Below, piece by piece: positions 52,137-61,039 of a stretch of 64,000 nucleotides of DNA. Both the position numbers and the translations under genes were made by a program. The stretch lies in contig DASYUK010000375.1 of NCBI GenBank assembly GCA_036001325.1, positions 1 through 64,000 on the forward strand, written 5' to 3'. Position 1 is the first letter of the stretch. The number at the start of each line of letters is the position of its first letter. This stretch comes from DASVHS01 sp036001325. GTDB taxonomy: Bacteria; Acidobacteriota; Thermoanaerobaculia; Gp7-AA8. The notes beneath the pieces were generated by a model. The model did no database searches. It was not told where the DNA came from and was given only the letters and a program-made list of their open reading frames with translations.

Positions 52137-52167
52137 TAGACACCCGTTTAGACACCTTCCCAGGTGT
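52137..52167 (+). promoter_or_regulatory. Possible toxin-antitoxin operator
   Basis: TAGACACCCGTTTAGACACC is a direct repeat of TAGACACC, and ACACCT-TCCC-AGGTGT (52152-52167) is an inverted repeat. Both are 40-75 bases before the antitoxin start, where TA autoregulatory operators usually lie. Confidence 0.4.
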
Positions 52168-52211
52168 GCTATCCGTGCGATCATTGTTGCGCAGACGGCG
52201 AGGAGAACATG

Positions 52212-52403
52212 ATGGAAGGCATCCACTTCGTGACCGACGAGAAAGGACACAAAATCGCCGTGCAGATCGACCTCGAACGGTACCGCGAACTGTGGGAGGA
52301 CTTCTATGATGCGCTCACCATTGAACAGCGCCGAAGCGATCAACGCCTTCCACTGCGCGAAGTGAAGAAGCGTCTCGCCCGGGCCAGCAAGTTGCGTGGC
52401 TGA
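52212..52403 (+). CDS. RelB-like antitoxin
   Basis: A 63-residue protein started at ATG 52212, six bases after AGGAG (ATG 52209 is possible). N-terminal beta strand (GIHFVTDEKGHKIAVQIDLE), then helices RYRELWEDFYDALTIEQRRS and a basic C-terminus (REVKKRLARASKLRG). The layout fits short antitoxins that bind a RelE/ParE toxin; there is no classic Phd/YefM signature. Its last 8 bases overlap the toxin gene. It is the only partner for the toxin in the island. Confidence 0.78.
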   Translation: MEGIHFVTDEKGHKIAVQIDLERYRELWEDFYDALTIEQRRSDQRLPLREVKKRLARASKLRG

Positions 52404-52656
52404 TTACGAAGTCCTCGTTTCGCGCCGAGCCGCAGATGAAATCGAAGACCTGCCGAAGTCGATCGCGACGCGTGTCTACGCGAAGCTCGAAGCGCTTGCT
52501 CATGAACCGCGGCTGTCGGGCGTCAAGAAACTTCGTGGCAGCGCGAAGGGATGGCGCATCCGAGTCGGAGACTACCGGGTTCTCTTTGAGGTCGACGATG
52601 AGCGTAGGGTTGTCGACGTCGCGGCCGTTCGCCACCGCAGCAAAGCCTACGATTGA
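52396..52656 (+). CDS. relE: RelE/ParE-superfamily toxin
   Basis: An 86-residue protein starting at GTG 52396. The fold markers are DYEVLVSRRAADEIEDLP at the N-terminus, KKLRGSAKGWRIRVGDYRVL in the middle and VVDVAAVRHRSKAYD at the end. The Arg-rich strand WRIRVGDYRVLFEV and terminal RHRSKAY match RelE-type mRNA interferases, which cut mRNA in the ribosome A site. The start overlaps the antitoxin end, so the genes are translationally coupled in the order antitoxin-toxin. Confidence 0.9.
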   Translation: MADYEVLVSRRAADEIEDLPKSIATRVYAKLEALAHEPRLSGVKKLRGSAKGWRIRVGDYRVLFEVDDERRVVDVAAVRHRSKAYD

Positions 52657-52710
52657 GCGTACGTGGCGCTCCGTTCCAGGCCGAGCGGAAACTCCGCTTC
52701 TCAAGAACTT

Positions 52711-52787
<77 letters not shown>

Positions 52788-52836
52788 GAAAGGTGAGCGG
52801 ATTGTAGCAACAGTGCGCGGCGACGGACCATTTCGG

Positions 52837-54012
52837 TCACGACGACGCGCGGAAGAGCATCACGAGCACGCCGAGGCCGACGACGATGAGCAGGATGGGG
52901 ATGAAAAAGCTGCGGCCGCGTGATGGTGTCGGCGTTGTCTTCGCGGCCTGCGGTGTCGTGGTGTCGGAAGTCGTTGTCGTCGATGCCGTCGTCGTCGTTG
53001 GTGGCGGTTGGCTCGTGGTTGTTGGTGCTGCCGAGGATGTCGTCGCGGCGGTCTCGGTTGGCGGTGGTGCGGACGATGTTGTCGCGGCGGTTGTTGTGGT
53101 CACAATCGGTGGCGATGGCGGAGCGAGTGTTTTCGTCGTTTCGGTCGCATGAGTTGTCGTCGAAGGTGCAGGCCGAGGTTTCGGCGTGCCGTGTGTCGTG
53201 GTGACAATCGGCGCCGGTTTCGGGCGGGTGGGCTTCGTTCGGTGCGCCGGCGGTTGGGTCGTGGCGCGTGCCTCGTGTGTCACCGGTTTCCGAACCGATG
53301 GCTCACGCGAAGGAGCCTTCGAAGGCGCCGGCTTCCGCTGCGCTTGTGTCACCACCGGTTCGCGGGCGGGTGGGCGTGGCGGCAGCGGACGTCCAGTCAG
53401 CCGCGCGAAACGTTCGGCCGCTTCGGCCGCGAGAAAGTCGCGTGTCTCGCGCGACGGATAGAAACGGATGCCGTTTTGATCGACGACCGTCTGTCTGCGG
53501 ATATAAGTGTCGTATCGCGGATACTTGTTAGCGACGCGGTACACATCGCCGCCCGCTTCGAAGAATGCGCCGGTCGGTGAAGTGAATTGGAAATCCCACA
53601 ATTTGTCGAGATCATCGAAGACGGCGATGACATCGTTCGCCGCCGTCCGCTCGCCGCCGGGCGGATACGTCGCCAGAATGTTCTTCGCGCGAGAGAGCGA
53701 ATCGCGAAACGTATCGCGCCTGCCTTCCTGCGCGGCCTCGAGTGCCGTCCGAAGCTCCGCGCGCAGAGTCGCGCTCGGCGGCGCTTTCATCTCCGCCTTC
53801 GTTTCGGGGATCGCCACTGTCTCTTCGGGGATGACGCGCAGAGGCGCCTGCGGTGCCAGCCCATGATCGCATTCGGAAGGAACCGGCGCCGTGGCGCGAG
53901 GCAACACCTTCACGGTGGGATTCAGTTGCGCCGCTCCGATCACCGGAAACGTCGCCACAACGAGCAGCAGCAGGAGTCGAACGGCGCGCCGGCGGCGCAA
54001 ATTCATCTTCAC
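52837..54012 (-). CDS. Exported Pro/Thr-rich protein with C-terminal membrane anchor
   Basis: A 391-residue protein. An N-terminal signal (RAVRLLLLLVVATFPVIGAA) precedes a helical domain (about 30-215; LRAELRTALEAAQEGRRDTF, FDDLDKLWDFQFTS). A long low-complexity segment (about 215-360) rich in Pro, Thr and Ala follows. A C-terminal hydrophobic helix (FFIPILLIVVGLGVLVML) anchors it. I do not recognise the family. It is the downstream neighbour of the receiver giant on the same strand, 14 bases away, so they may be co-transcribed. Confidence 0.75.
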   Translation of the reverse strand: MKMNLRRRRAVRLLLLLVVATFPVIGAAQLNPTVKVLPRATAPVPSECDHGLAPQAPLRVIPEETVAIPETKAEMKAPPSATLRAELRTALEAAQEGRRDTFRDSLSRAKNILATYPPGGERTAANDVIAVFDDLDKLWDFQFTSPTGAFFEAGGDVYRVANKYPRYDTYIRRQTVVDQNGIRFYPSRETRDFLAAEAAERFARLTGRPLPPRPPAREPVVTQAQRKPAPSKAPSREPSVRKPVTHEARATTQPPAHRTKPTRPKPAPIVTTTHGTPKPRPAPSTTTHATETTKTLAPPSPPIVTTTTAATTSSAPPPTETAATTSSAAPTTTSQPPPTTTTASTTTTSDTTTPQAAKTTPTPSRGRSFFIPILLIVVGLGVLVMLFRASS

Positions 54013-54026
54013 GAAGATACCACCGA

Positions 54027-57000
54027 CTACATCGTCGGCTGTACTTCCTGCGGGAGGTGTTTCTTGAAAAGCTTGATCAGATCGTCGACGGCGACCGGTT
54101 TGGCCACGTAATCATCGACCTTGAAGTAGTCGAGAGCCTCGTTGCGATACTTCCGATCGGTGTAGAGCCCGGTCATGATGATGGCCTTCACGCGCGCCGT
54201 GGACGGATCTTCTTTGAGCAGGCGGCACATCTCCCGTCCGTCGAGCTTCGGCATGAACGCGTCGGAGAGAATGAGATCGGGGTTGTACTCGCGAGCGAGG
54301 GTGAGCCCCTCCTGACCGTTCGCGCCGACGATGAAACCGTATCCCATCGTGGTGACGACAGTGCGCACGATCAGTTGAATGTTCTCATCGTCCTCGACCA
54401 GCAGAATCAGCGGCCGTCTCACCTCGGCGGTCGTCGGATTGCCTCGACCGCCGGTGTTCCGTTTCGAGCCAAGCATCTTTCGTTCAAAGAGCGATGGCGG
54501 TGCGTCGATCCAGAACCGCTCTTTGTACACGGACGGCGCCCTGCAGAAGCACCAGCCGCAGTGTGTGCAGACCAGCGTCTGATCGCGGCCGAGGCAGGTG
54601 CACCATTCGGCGTGAACGGCGTCGAACATCTGATTGCAGTGATGACAGCAGACCTCGTATGAATCGCGATTATCGGCCGTCGTCACGACGGCCGGCACTT
54701 CACTCTGCTCGAGAAGAGTGGACAGCGGAATCGATCGATCGTCGTCATCATCGCCGGCAGCGCTCGGCTCCGGCGGTGGTAGTTCCTCGGGATGCTGGGC
54801 GGGGGTCGCTCCCTCCAGATGTTTCTGGAACAGGTGCACGAGCTCAGTGACCGCCACCGGCTTGGCCAGGTATTCATCGACGTGAAATCGCTTCAATGCC
54901 TCGCTTCGATATTTCGTGTCGGTGTAGAGACCTGTCATCACGACCACCGCGCAGTCGCCGTCCGCTTCTTCCTTGTACATGCGGCACATCTCGCGGCCGT
55001 CCAGCTTCGGCATGAAGGCGTCGGCGAGGATGAGGTCCGGCTCATACAACCGCGCTGCTTCAAGTCCGTCGACGCCGTTCTCGGCGTGCACGAATCCGTA
55101 TCCGAGGTTCGAGCAGACGCGCTGCACGATGATCTGGATGTCTTCGTCGTCTTCGACGCACAAAACGAGCGGACGCGTAACCGCTTCTCGCGGAGGACTC
55201 GGCGCCAGTACACCTTCCTGCTTTCGCAGCTCCGACGGCTTTCGCTCATTCAGTTGCGCCGGCGCATTCATCCAGAATTTTTCCTTGTACGACGGCGGGG
55301 CCTTGCAGAAGCACGCCAGACAATTCGTGCAGACGACCGTTCGCTCTTTGGTGAGGCAACTGCACCAATCCGACGTCATCGCATCGAACGTCATGTGACA
55401 GTTGAAGCAGGGGACTATGTATGAGGCGCTCGACGGTGAAACCCGCGGTTCGATCATCGTGAGCGGAGCGGACTCCGGCGCGACGTTCGGCATCTCTGGA
55501 GTTGGCTGAGAAGGAGCGGCAACAGGCGAGGCCGCGGGACGCACAACTTTGGCCACCAATTGTTGCGGATCGGCCATCGCCTGACGCGCGATCTGCGCGA
55601 GAGCTTCAGCATCGTATGGCCGCGCGACAAATCCCGCATGTCGATCAAGGCTCGACGTCGTTCCGAGAGTCATTTTTCCGGTGACGAAGATCGGAAGATT
55701 CGGACGCTGTAATGTGATCGCCGTGTAGATCTTGCCGAAGTCAGGCAACTCCCCATCGACCATCAGCGCGTCGGGGCGGAAGCGGAAGATCTCGTCGACT
55801 GCATCAACCCATCGCTCGACGATCTCCACCTCCACGCCGCGTTGTTTGACCTTCGGAGCGATGGCATCGGCGGTTCCCCGGCGGCGCTCCACCATCAGAA
55901 GACGCGGCTTGCGCTCAGTTTGTAGTGGACGAACGGCGGGTGCTGCCGTCGCGGCCGGCCGACGTGGCGCGACGCCGCTTCCGACGATTTTCTTCGCAGG
56001 CACCGGTTTGCGCCGTCGCACCTTTGGCAGCCATCCTGTGATCCTGGAGAGCACTCCGCCGCCGGTATCGCGCTTAACGGAAATCTTTCGCGCGGGCGGC
56101 GGCGGTGGCGCCTCGGCGCGTGGAGGCGGCTCGGGTTTCGGCGCAGCGCTGCTCTGTTCCTCGGTGCGCTTGCGGATCGTCGCACGCCTTTCCTCGATCC
56201 GCTTCTGAAGCGTCTCCTCGGCGGCTCGCGATTCTTCAGTGATCGCCTGAGTCAGGCGCTCTTCGATCGATCGCCGCAACTGCTCGCGTTCGCGTTGCAG
56301 ACGCTCTTCGGCCGCGGCGCGCAATGCATCGCGCTCGGGCGCGAGTTGGTCAGCGACGAGACGCTCCGCTTCGGCATGGACGGCCTCACGCTCCGCCGCG
56401 AGCCGGCGCTCCAGTTCCGCTTGAATGGACGCGCGCTCAGCCTGGAGTCGTTCGCCCAGCGCGCCTTCCGCTGACTCGCGTTCGCGACGCAGCTCGTCCG
56501 CCAACTGCTGCTCGAATTCCTGCTCGAGCTCACGGCGAATTCGCTTGACTTCGCGAGCGACGCGCAAGTTCGTCTCGTTGCGCAGCTTCGTTCGATGCTC
56601 GGCCACGCGCGCTTCGACGGGGTCGAGTGAAGGACAGGCGCCCTCGCCTGTCGATGTGGGCGTGGGAGTTGGAGTCTCCAGGACAGGCGGGGGCGCCTGT
56701 CCTCCACTGACACGCTCGAGTTGTTCCGTCGCAGCACGCTCGAGCGCACGAGCCATCTCTCGACGCTGCTCTGCCTCACGCGCCTGCTGCTCACGATCGA
56801 GGCGCAGCTCGAACGCGACGACATCGCCGGTCGGTGCAGGCGCCACGGCAACGTGAACGCGACGACCCGGAATCGAAGTTTGAATGATCGCCGTCGCAAC
56901 GGCGCTCGCGGCGACGAAGGCGACAATCGCCGACGCACCGATCGTGCTGCCGAATAGCGCGAGCAGGAGCAACGCCGACAGGGCGATCGACAGAGCCGCC

Positions 57001-57164
57001 GGACGCCAGCCACCCTTCCACGCCGACAGCGCGGCGGCGGCGATGTAGCTACCAATGATGAGGAGACGGGCGTTGGGATAGAGAAATCCCAGACCCGTAG
57101 CAAGGATCACCAGATCGATGGCGATGCCGTATTGAAAAACTCTCTGCCTGGTCTCCGATGTCAT
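54027..57164 (-). CDS. Membrane coiled-coil protein with pseudo-receiver and two (Cys8 module + receiver) units
   Basis: A 1045-residue protein. Four transmembrane segments lie at about 10-95. A long charged coiled coil (about 120-340) and a Pro-rich/basic linker follow. A degenerate receiver (about 430-545; LLMVERRRG and ALMVDGELPDFG) lacks the usual lysine. Then two tandem units follow. Unit 1: cysteine module 582-662 and receiver 663-785 (LVLCVEDDEDI, Asp715 in LILADAFMP). Unit 2: cysteine module 836-915 and receiver 916-1040 (LILLVEDDENI, Asp968 in LILSDAFMP). Both cysteine modules have C-x2-C-x11-C-x-C-x8-C-x2-C-x2-C-x-C spacing, probably two metal sites. The receivers' input kinases are not in this window. 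A palindromic repeat is in frame at 56626-56709. Confidence 0.88.
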   Translation of the reverse strand: MTSETRQRVFQYGIAIDLVILATGLGFLYPNARLLIIGSYIAAAALSAWKGGWRPAALSIALSALLLLALFGSTIGASAIVAFVAASAVATAIIQTSIPGRRVHVAVAPAPTGDVVAFELRLDREQQAREAEQRREMARALERAATEQLERVSGGQAPPPVLETPTPTPTSTGEGACPSLDPVEARVAEHRTKLRNETNLRVAREVKRIRRELEQEFEQQLADELRRERESAEGALGERLQAERASIQAELERRLAAEREAVHAEAERLVADQLAPERDALRAAAEERLQREREQLRRSIEERLTQAITEESRAAEETLQKRIEERRATIRKRTEEQSSAAPKPEPPPRAEAPPPPPARKISVKRDTGGGVLSRITGWLPKVRRRKPVPAKKIVGSGVAPRRPAATAAPAVRPLQTERKPRLLMVERRRGTADAIAPKVKQRGVEVEIVERWVDAVDEIFRFRPDALMVDGELPDFGKIYTAITLQRPNLPIFVTGKMTLGTTSSLDRHAGFVARPYDAEALAQIARQAMADPQQLVAKVVRPAASPVAAPSQPTPEMPNVAPESAPLTMIEPRVSPSSASYIVPCFNCHMTFDAMTSDWCSCLTKERTVVCTNCLACFCKAPPSYKEKFWMNAPAQLNERKPSELRKQEGVLAPSPPREAVTRPLVLCVEDDEDIQIIVQRVCSNLGYGFVHAENGVDGLEAARLYEPDLILADAFMPKLDGREMCRMYKEEADGDCAVVVMTGLYTDTKYRSEALKRFHVDEYLAKPVAVTELVHLFQKHLEGATPAQHPEELPPPEPSAAGDDDDDRSIPLSTLLEQSEVPAVVTTADNRDSYEVCCHHCNQMFDAVHAEWCTCLGRDQTLVCTHCGWCFCRAPSVYKERFWIDAPPSLFERKMLGSKRNTGGRGNPTTAEVRRPLILLVEDDENIQLIVRTVVTTMGYGFIVGANGQEGLTLAREYNPDLILSDAFMPKLDGREMCRLLKEDPSTARVKAIIMTGLYTDRKYRNEALDYFKVDDYVAKPVAVDDLIKLFKKHLPQEVQPTM
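56626..56709. repeat. Paired palindromic repeats inside the receiver gene
   Basis: Two inverted copies, one at 56626-56652 (GAAGGACAGGCGCCCTCGCC) and one at 56676-56709 (AGGACAGGCGGGGGCGCCTG … TCCACT), are joined by a short spacer. The host reads them as Gly/Ala/Pro-rich sequence between coiled-coil parts (GGQAPPPVLETPTPTPTST). Same family as 3022-3051. Confidence 0.8.
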
Positions 57165-57186
57165 CTCACGGGCAACTTCTCGTGGC

Positions 57187-58539
57187 TTACCTCAGCGCCT
57201 GCTGAGAAGGAGTCTTCTCGATCTTGGCCTGATAGCGCGAGACATCATCGGTCACCTGGATGAACGGCAGCGCACAAGCCAGTTCCTTCTTCGCCTCGGC
57301 GTAATTGCCTGTCTCATAGAGCGACACGGCGTTGTAATACCGGAGGTCTTCCTCGCCCCGGCTGTAAGGAGCGAGCTTCTTAAACGCGTTTGCGGCACTC
57401 CGGAACGCTCCCGTCCGGTAAAAGCCGATCGCGGCCTCGGCGACGATCTCACGCGGCGCATCCTGTGAGCTCACGATCGCGGTGTAGATCTGATTCGCCT
57501 GGTCCGTTCTGTCCGTGGCCGCATAGGCATCGGCCTGACGGAGGCTGACCAGGTAGTTGCGCCGGTTCTGGGCCTGAAGCGCAGCGATTTGCGCTTCCGC
57601 CGCTTTCTGCGCCGCGGCGATTCGTTCGTCGGCAGCGCGCTGGATCGATGCACGCTCCGTAGCGATCCGTTCATCCGCCGCCTTCTGAATGTTCGTTCGC
57701 TCAGCGGCAATGCGCTCTTCCGCAGTCTTCTGCGCAGCGAGACGCTCAGCAGCGATACGCTCGTCGGCCGCTTTCTGAATCTTCGCGCGCTCTTGCGCGA
57801 CCAGCTCGTCGATGATGCGCTGTCGCTCGGCGCGCTCGGTCGCGAGCGTCGGCTGCACGACGAGCTTCTCGCCTGTCGTCTGTGCCGTTTGTACGGGCGC
57901 GGGCTGAGGCGGCGCTGGAGGTGCCGGCGCAGGAACACTCGATGTCTGTGCCGGGGCCGGAGTGACTTCGGCGACCGTTGTCGTCGGCGCCGGCGCTGGT
58001 GCTGGCGGCGGCGCGGTTGCAGTCGTCGGAGCCGGCGGCGGAGCGGCCTGCGCCACAGCAGTCGGTGGTGTCGTTACCGGAGGAGCACCACCGCGCGCCA
58101 GTTGAACGTTGGGCGGTAGTGTCGAACCGGGAACGAGCTTCGCCGCCACCGCTTCGAACTCCGCCGTGTCCGGATCGAGCGGCAGTTGCGCATAAAGCGA
58201 CTCGATACGCTCCGCGGTCATCAGCCGGAGGACGGATTCTCGCGCGAGATCTTCATGGCCGAGTTTCGTCTGCGCGAGCGTCAGATAGACGAGAGCCGTC
58301 TCGAACTGTCCGAGATTCTGGAATTTTCCAGTATTGACATAATTCTGCATCTGCTCCGGGGCGAGGAACGCCTGCGCGGCGGCCGTCAGATCGCTGGCCG
58401 CGTCGCCGTAGTGCGCTGCGCGATAGCTGGCGATGCCCCGCTGCAGGAGAGCTTCCGCGGTCAGACCCGCCGTATCCGGCGGCGCCGCACTGAGAACAAG
58501 AGCTGAAAGGAATGAAAAAATCGCGATGGTCGTCCGCAC
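57187..58539 (-). CDS. Exported TPR/coiled-coil protein with 15-residue repeats
   Basis: A 450-residue protein started at GTG 58539, with GGAGG eight bases upstream. Signal peptide (FSFLSALVLSA), TPR-like helices (about 25-120), a Pro/Ala/Thr-rich linker, then an alanine/glutamate coiled coil. The coiled coil contains four consecutive 15-residue repeats with core IQKAADERIAAER (DNA about 57590-57770). A second helical segment (about 360-445) resembles TPR again. Exported TPR/coiled-coil proteins often act as periplasmic scaffolds. It is downstream of, and divergent from, the cyclase-like gene; the receiver giant follows after 22 bases. Confidence 0.78.
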   Translation of the reverse strand: MRTTIAIFSFLSALVLSAAPPDTAGLTAEALLQRGIASYRAAHYGDAASDLTAAAQAFLAPEQMQNYVNTGKFQNLGQFETALVYLTLAQTKLGHEDLARESVLRLMTAERIESLYAQLPLDPDTAEFEAVAAKLVPGSTLPPNVQLARGGAPPVTTPPTAVAQAAPPPAPTTATAPPPAPAPAPTTTVAEVTPAPAQTSSVPAPAPPAPPQPAPVQTAQTTGEKLVVQPTLATERAERQRIIDELVAQERAKIQKAADERIAAERLAAQKTAEERIAAERTNIQKAADERIATERASIQRAADERIAAAQKAAEAQIAALQAQNRRNYLVSLRQADAYAATDRTDQANQIYTAIVSSQDAPREIVAEAAIGFYRTGAFRSAANAFKKLAPYSRGEEDLRYYNAVSLYETGNYAEAKKELACALPFIQVTDDVSRYQAKIEKTPSQQALR

Positions 58540-58689
58540 TGTGTGACCTCCCGACTGCGCTGAATACTGAAGAGAAGCTGCTGCTGCCTGGAACTCCATG
58601 CAGCCAATTACCCGAGCGCCCTTCATTCAATTTCTCTGCCGAGCCGGGCTGACTGGTCCGCATTTGGCACGTGGTCGAACCCGGGTGGT

Positions 58690-60966
58690 GTGAGCGTGAA
58701 CGAAAATCTGATCGGATTCTTCAGATCTCGCCAGGACATTTTCTCACTCCGGCGAGAGACGGAGCTCCACCAGTTCCTGCTCGAGGCTACAGAACACCCC
58801 GAGTCCCTCCCCGTTCCCGTCAAGCTCTTTTACGCCGACGAGGTCGAGGGCGACCGATACGGCTTCCCTGTCAGTAAGTCGCCCGTTCTCGATGGGTTGC
58901 AGGCACGCCTCGAACGCTGGATGAATCAGGAGATCGTCGCCCGGACGTCCGATCCGGCCACCTCCGAACGCGCAACCGACGCGCTGCGGGAGTACGTCGG
59001 CCACCTCGTCGGGGCGGCGCGTAACGCGCTGGACTCGAGCGTCCTCGCCGATTACCACTCCGTCTTCTGGCTGGTCCATTCGGCCCAGTTGGCCCGGCTC
59101 TTCGCCGGCTTCCCGGAACGAGCTGTGACTCGCGTCGGGGCGCTCTCCCGCGATGACGCGGATCAGATGAAATACCTGCTCTTTGCGAAGTGGACGAACG
59201 TCGTGCGAGCGGCCCTGCCCGATATTTCCAAAGATTTGGCGCGCGATCCTGGCTTCATCGGCATTCTGCTCAACAATCCGCTGATCGCCACGCACGATTC
59301 CGTCAGCATCGAGCTGCGCGAGCTGCGCACGTACTTCAATGGATATCTTCGTCGAGATTTCGATGAAGCGCGGAAGTGGTTTCAAAATCTGAAGTCGTTC
59401 GCGGCGGAGTTGATGAATCGCGATCGCCTCTTCCGCCGGGCCGTGGCGCTGCTCGGTTATCCGGAGACGCCGCCGTCGCTTTTCACGCTGCTCGATCCGC
59501 GCGTGCGCCAACTGCTCAGCGCGCATCCCAGCGCCGAGACGCATCCCGATCACGGTCTGATGGAGAGCACTGCCAAACGTCTCCTGGAGTTTTTCATCCT
59601 GTATTACCTGCGCACCGGCATCGTCTGGATGCGCGCGAATGCCGACGGTGAGAATGTCTCCGAGGAGTACGGGAAGACGACGATCTACTCGCGCTCGTTG
59701 CGCCCGATGGACTTTGGTCGTCGCGGCGTCGTCGAGCCGATCGTGTATCGATTCGGGCTGGCTTACGACATCACATCATTCGCGCAGACCCTCGGCGAAG
59801 TGGCGAGAGGCGGCAAGAACGAAGAGCAGACGTCGTACCGGCAGATGGTCGAGTTCCAGCGCGAGCTCGCCGACATGACGCGAAAGCACGCGCTGCAATT
59901 CGAGAAGTTTCTCGGCGACGGCGCTCTCTATACCTCGCGCCAGGCCATGCGCACGATTCACGCGGCCATCGAAATCCAGCGGTTCTATGCGTCGTGGCGA
60001 GCGAAGGGCTTCGCATTCGACAAAGGGATGCGCATCGCCCTGAACTACGGCTACTACCGGTTACTACCGATCCAGGTCGCGGACGACGGGACAGAGATTC
60101 GCGAGTTTTACGGACCGGGCATCGTGGAGTTGTCGCGACTGACCACAGGAAAGGCGACGCGCGAAATCGAAGATATTCAACAACTGCTGCTCGCTCACGG
60201 TTACGACCAGACCGACGTCTATCGGTTCTTTGCGCCACTCTCGCAGACGCGCGACTCCGGCGAGTTCCAGCAACCGCAGCAGCGTGAGTTCTACGCATTC
60301 ATCGACGAGAACCGCAATCTGATCAACGAAGGCATCGTCGCTTCGGTTTCGTTCCTGAGGCAGCTCTCGAGCGAGCTGGCGGAAAAGAAACATCGCCTCT
60401 ACCGGCTTCGAGCTCCCTGGGCGCTGTACCTCGGCTTCCCTTCTGCGGAATCGCGCAGCTACATCGGCGTACGAATGCTCGGCGCCGCTTCGCTCAAGGG
60501 AATCGGGAGTATGGAGGTGGCCGAAGTTTCGTCGATCAGATATGACGAGGCGGAGATTTCGCTGGTCGATGAGTCGCGGCTGTTCCTCGATCTCCTCAAG
60601 CTCGAGCGCAACCGCAGCACCGCACGACGCCTCGGCACGACCTCGACCGCCGACGCCATCAGCGATCTCGTCGTCTGCGAGTCGCAGCTCGCCTCCGGCA
60701 GCGGACCAGTCATCCTGGTCGGTGAATGGGACCCGGCGTCCGAGGAAGTGCGGCGGCCGATTCGACTTTTCGGCGAGGACGCAGAGCGGTACGGCCTCGT
60801 CACTCCCCTCACTGCCGAGGGCGTCGAGTTGCAGAGCACCGCGTACAAGAAGCTCTACGGAAAGTTGAGCAAGCTGGAGACGCTGCCGTCCTTCTCGGTC
60901 GATGCGCTGCGCCATAACGCGAACTTCAGCGGATTCATCATCGGCGAGAGCGTCGAGCGGCTGTGA
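58690..60966 (+). CDS. Large protein with a divergent class III nucleotidyl cyclase homology domain
   Basis: A 758-residue protein starting at GTG 58690, mainly helical. Residues about 340-490 show the order of a class III cyclase homology domain. RFGLAYDITSFAQTLGEV corresponds to the first metal Asp motif (FxDIxGFT). HALQFEKFLGDGALYTSRQ is the K-x-x-GD motif with the second Asp. MRIALNYGYYRLLP and FYGPGIVELSRLTTGKATR follow. In the last, the Asn of NxxAR is replaced by Glu while the Arg may remain. So it may be a weak, altered or dead cyclase. I see no transmembrane segment. Regions 1-330 and 520-758 are unassigned. It converges on the PilZ-like gene. Confidence 0.7.
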   Translation: MSVNENLIGFFRSRQDIFSLRRETELHQFLLEATEHPESLPVPVKLFYADEVEGDRYGFPVSKSPVLDGLQARLERWMNQEIVARTSDPATSERATDALREYVGHLVGAARNALDSSVLADYHSVFWLVHSAQLARLFAGFPERAVTRVGALSRDDADQMKYLLFAKWTNVVRAALPDISKDLARDPGFIGILLNNPLIATHDSVSIELRELRTYFNGYLRRDFDEARKWFQNLKSFAAELMNRDRLFRRAVALLGYPETPPSLFTLLDPRVRQLLSAHPSAETHPDHGLMESTAKRLLEFFILYYLRTGIVWMRANADGENVSEEYGKTTIYSRSLRPMDFGRRGVVEPIVYRFGLAYDITSFAQTLGEVARGGKNEEQTSYRQMVEFQRELADMTRKHALQFEKFLGDGALYTSRQAMRTIHAAIEIQRFYASWRAKGFAFDKGMRIALNYGYYRLLPIQVADDGTEIREFYGPGIVELSRLTTGKATREIEDIQQLLLAHGYDQTDVYRFFAPLSQTRDSGEFQQPQQREFYAFIDENRNLINEGIVASVSFLRQLSSELAEKKHRLYRLRAPWALYLGFPSAESRSYIGVRMLGAASLKGIGSMEVAEVSSIRYDEAEISLVDESRLFLDLLKLERNRSTARRLGTTSTADAISDLVVCESQLASGSGPVILVGEWDPASEEVRRPIRLFGEDAERYGLVTPLTAEGVELQSTAYKKLYGKLSKLETLPSFSVDALRHNANFSGFIIGESVERL

Positions 60967-60974
60967 TCGATTTT

Positions 60975-61038
60975 CCCTCTCCCTCCGGGAGCTGCCCCTC
61001 ATCCGGCCTTCGGCCACCTTCTCCCGCGGGGAGAAGGT
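60975..61038. repeat. Palindromic repeat between convergent genes (CCTTCTCCC family, reverse)
   Basis: CCCTCTCCCTCCGGGAG at the left and CCTTCTCCCGCGGGGAGAAG at the right flank GGCCTTCGGCC. It is the reverse of the elements at 23067-23155 and 47090-47201. It fills the gap between the convergent cyclase-like and PilZ-like genes and could be a bidirectional transcript end. Confidence 0.85.
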
Positions 61039-61039
61039 A

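Noticed and set aside
52062..52343. Minus-strand frame across the mini-island that might be an integrase tail
   Set aside because: It is antisense to the antitoxin and shows no recombinase motif (no R-H-R-Y pattern).
58660..58690. Sigma-54-like promoter TGGCACGTGGTCGAAC before the cyclase-like gene
   Set aside because: The -24 box fits but the -12 box lacks GC at the required place.
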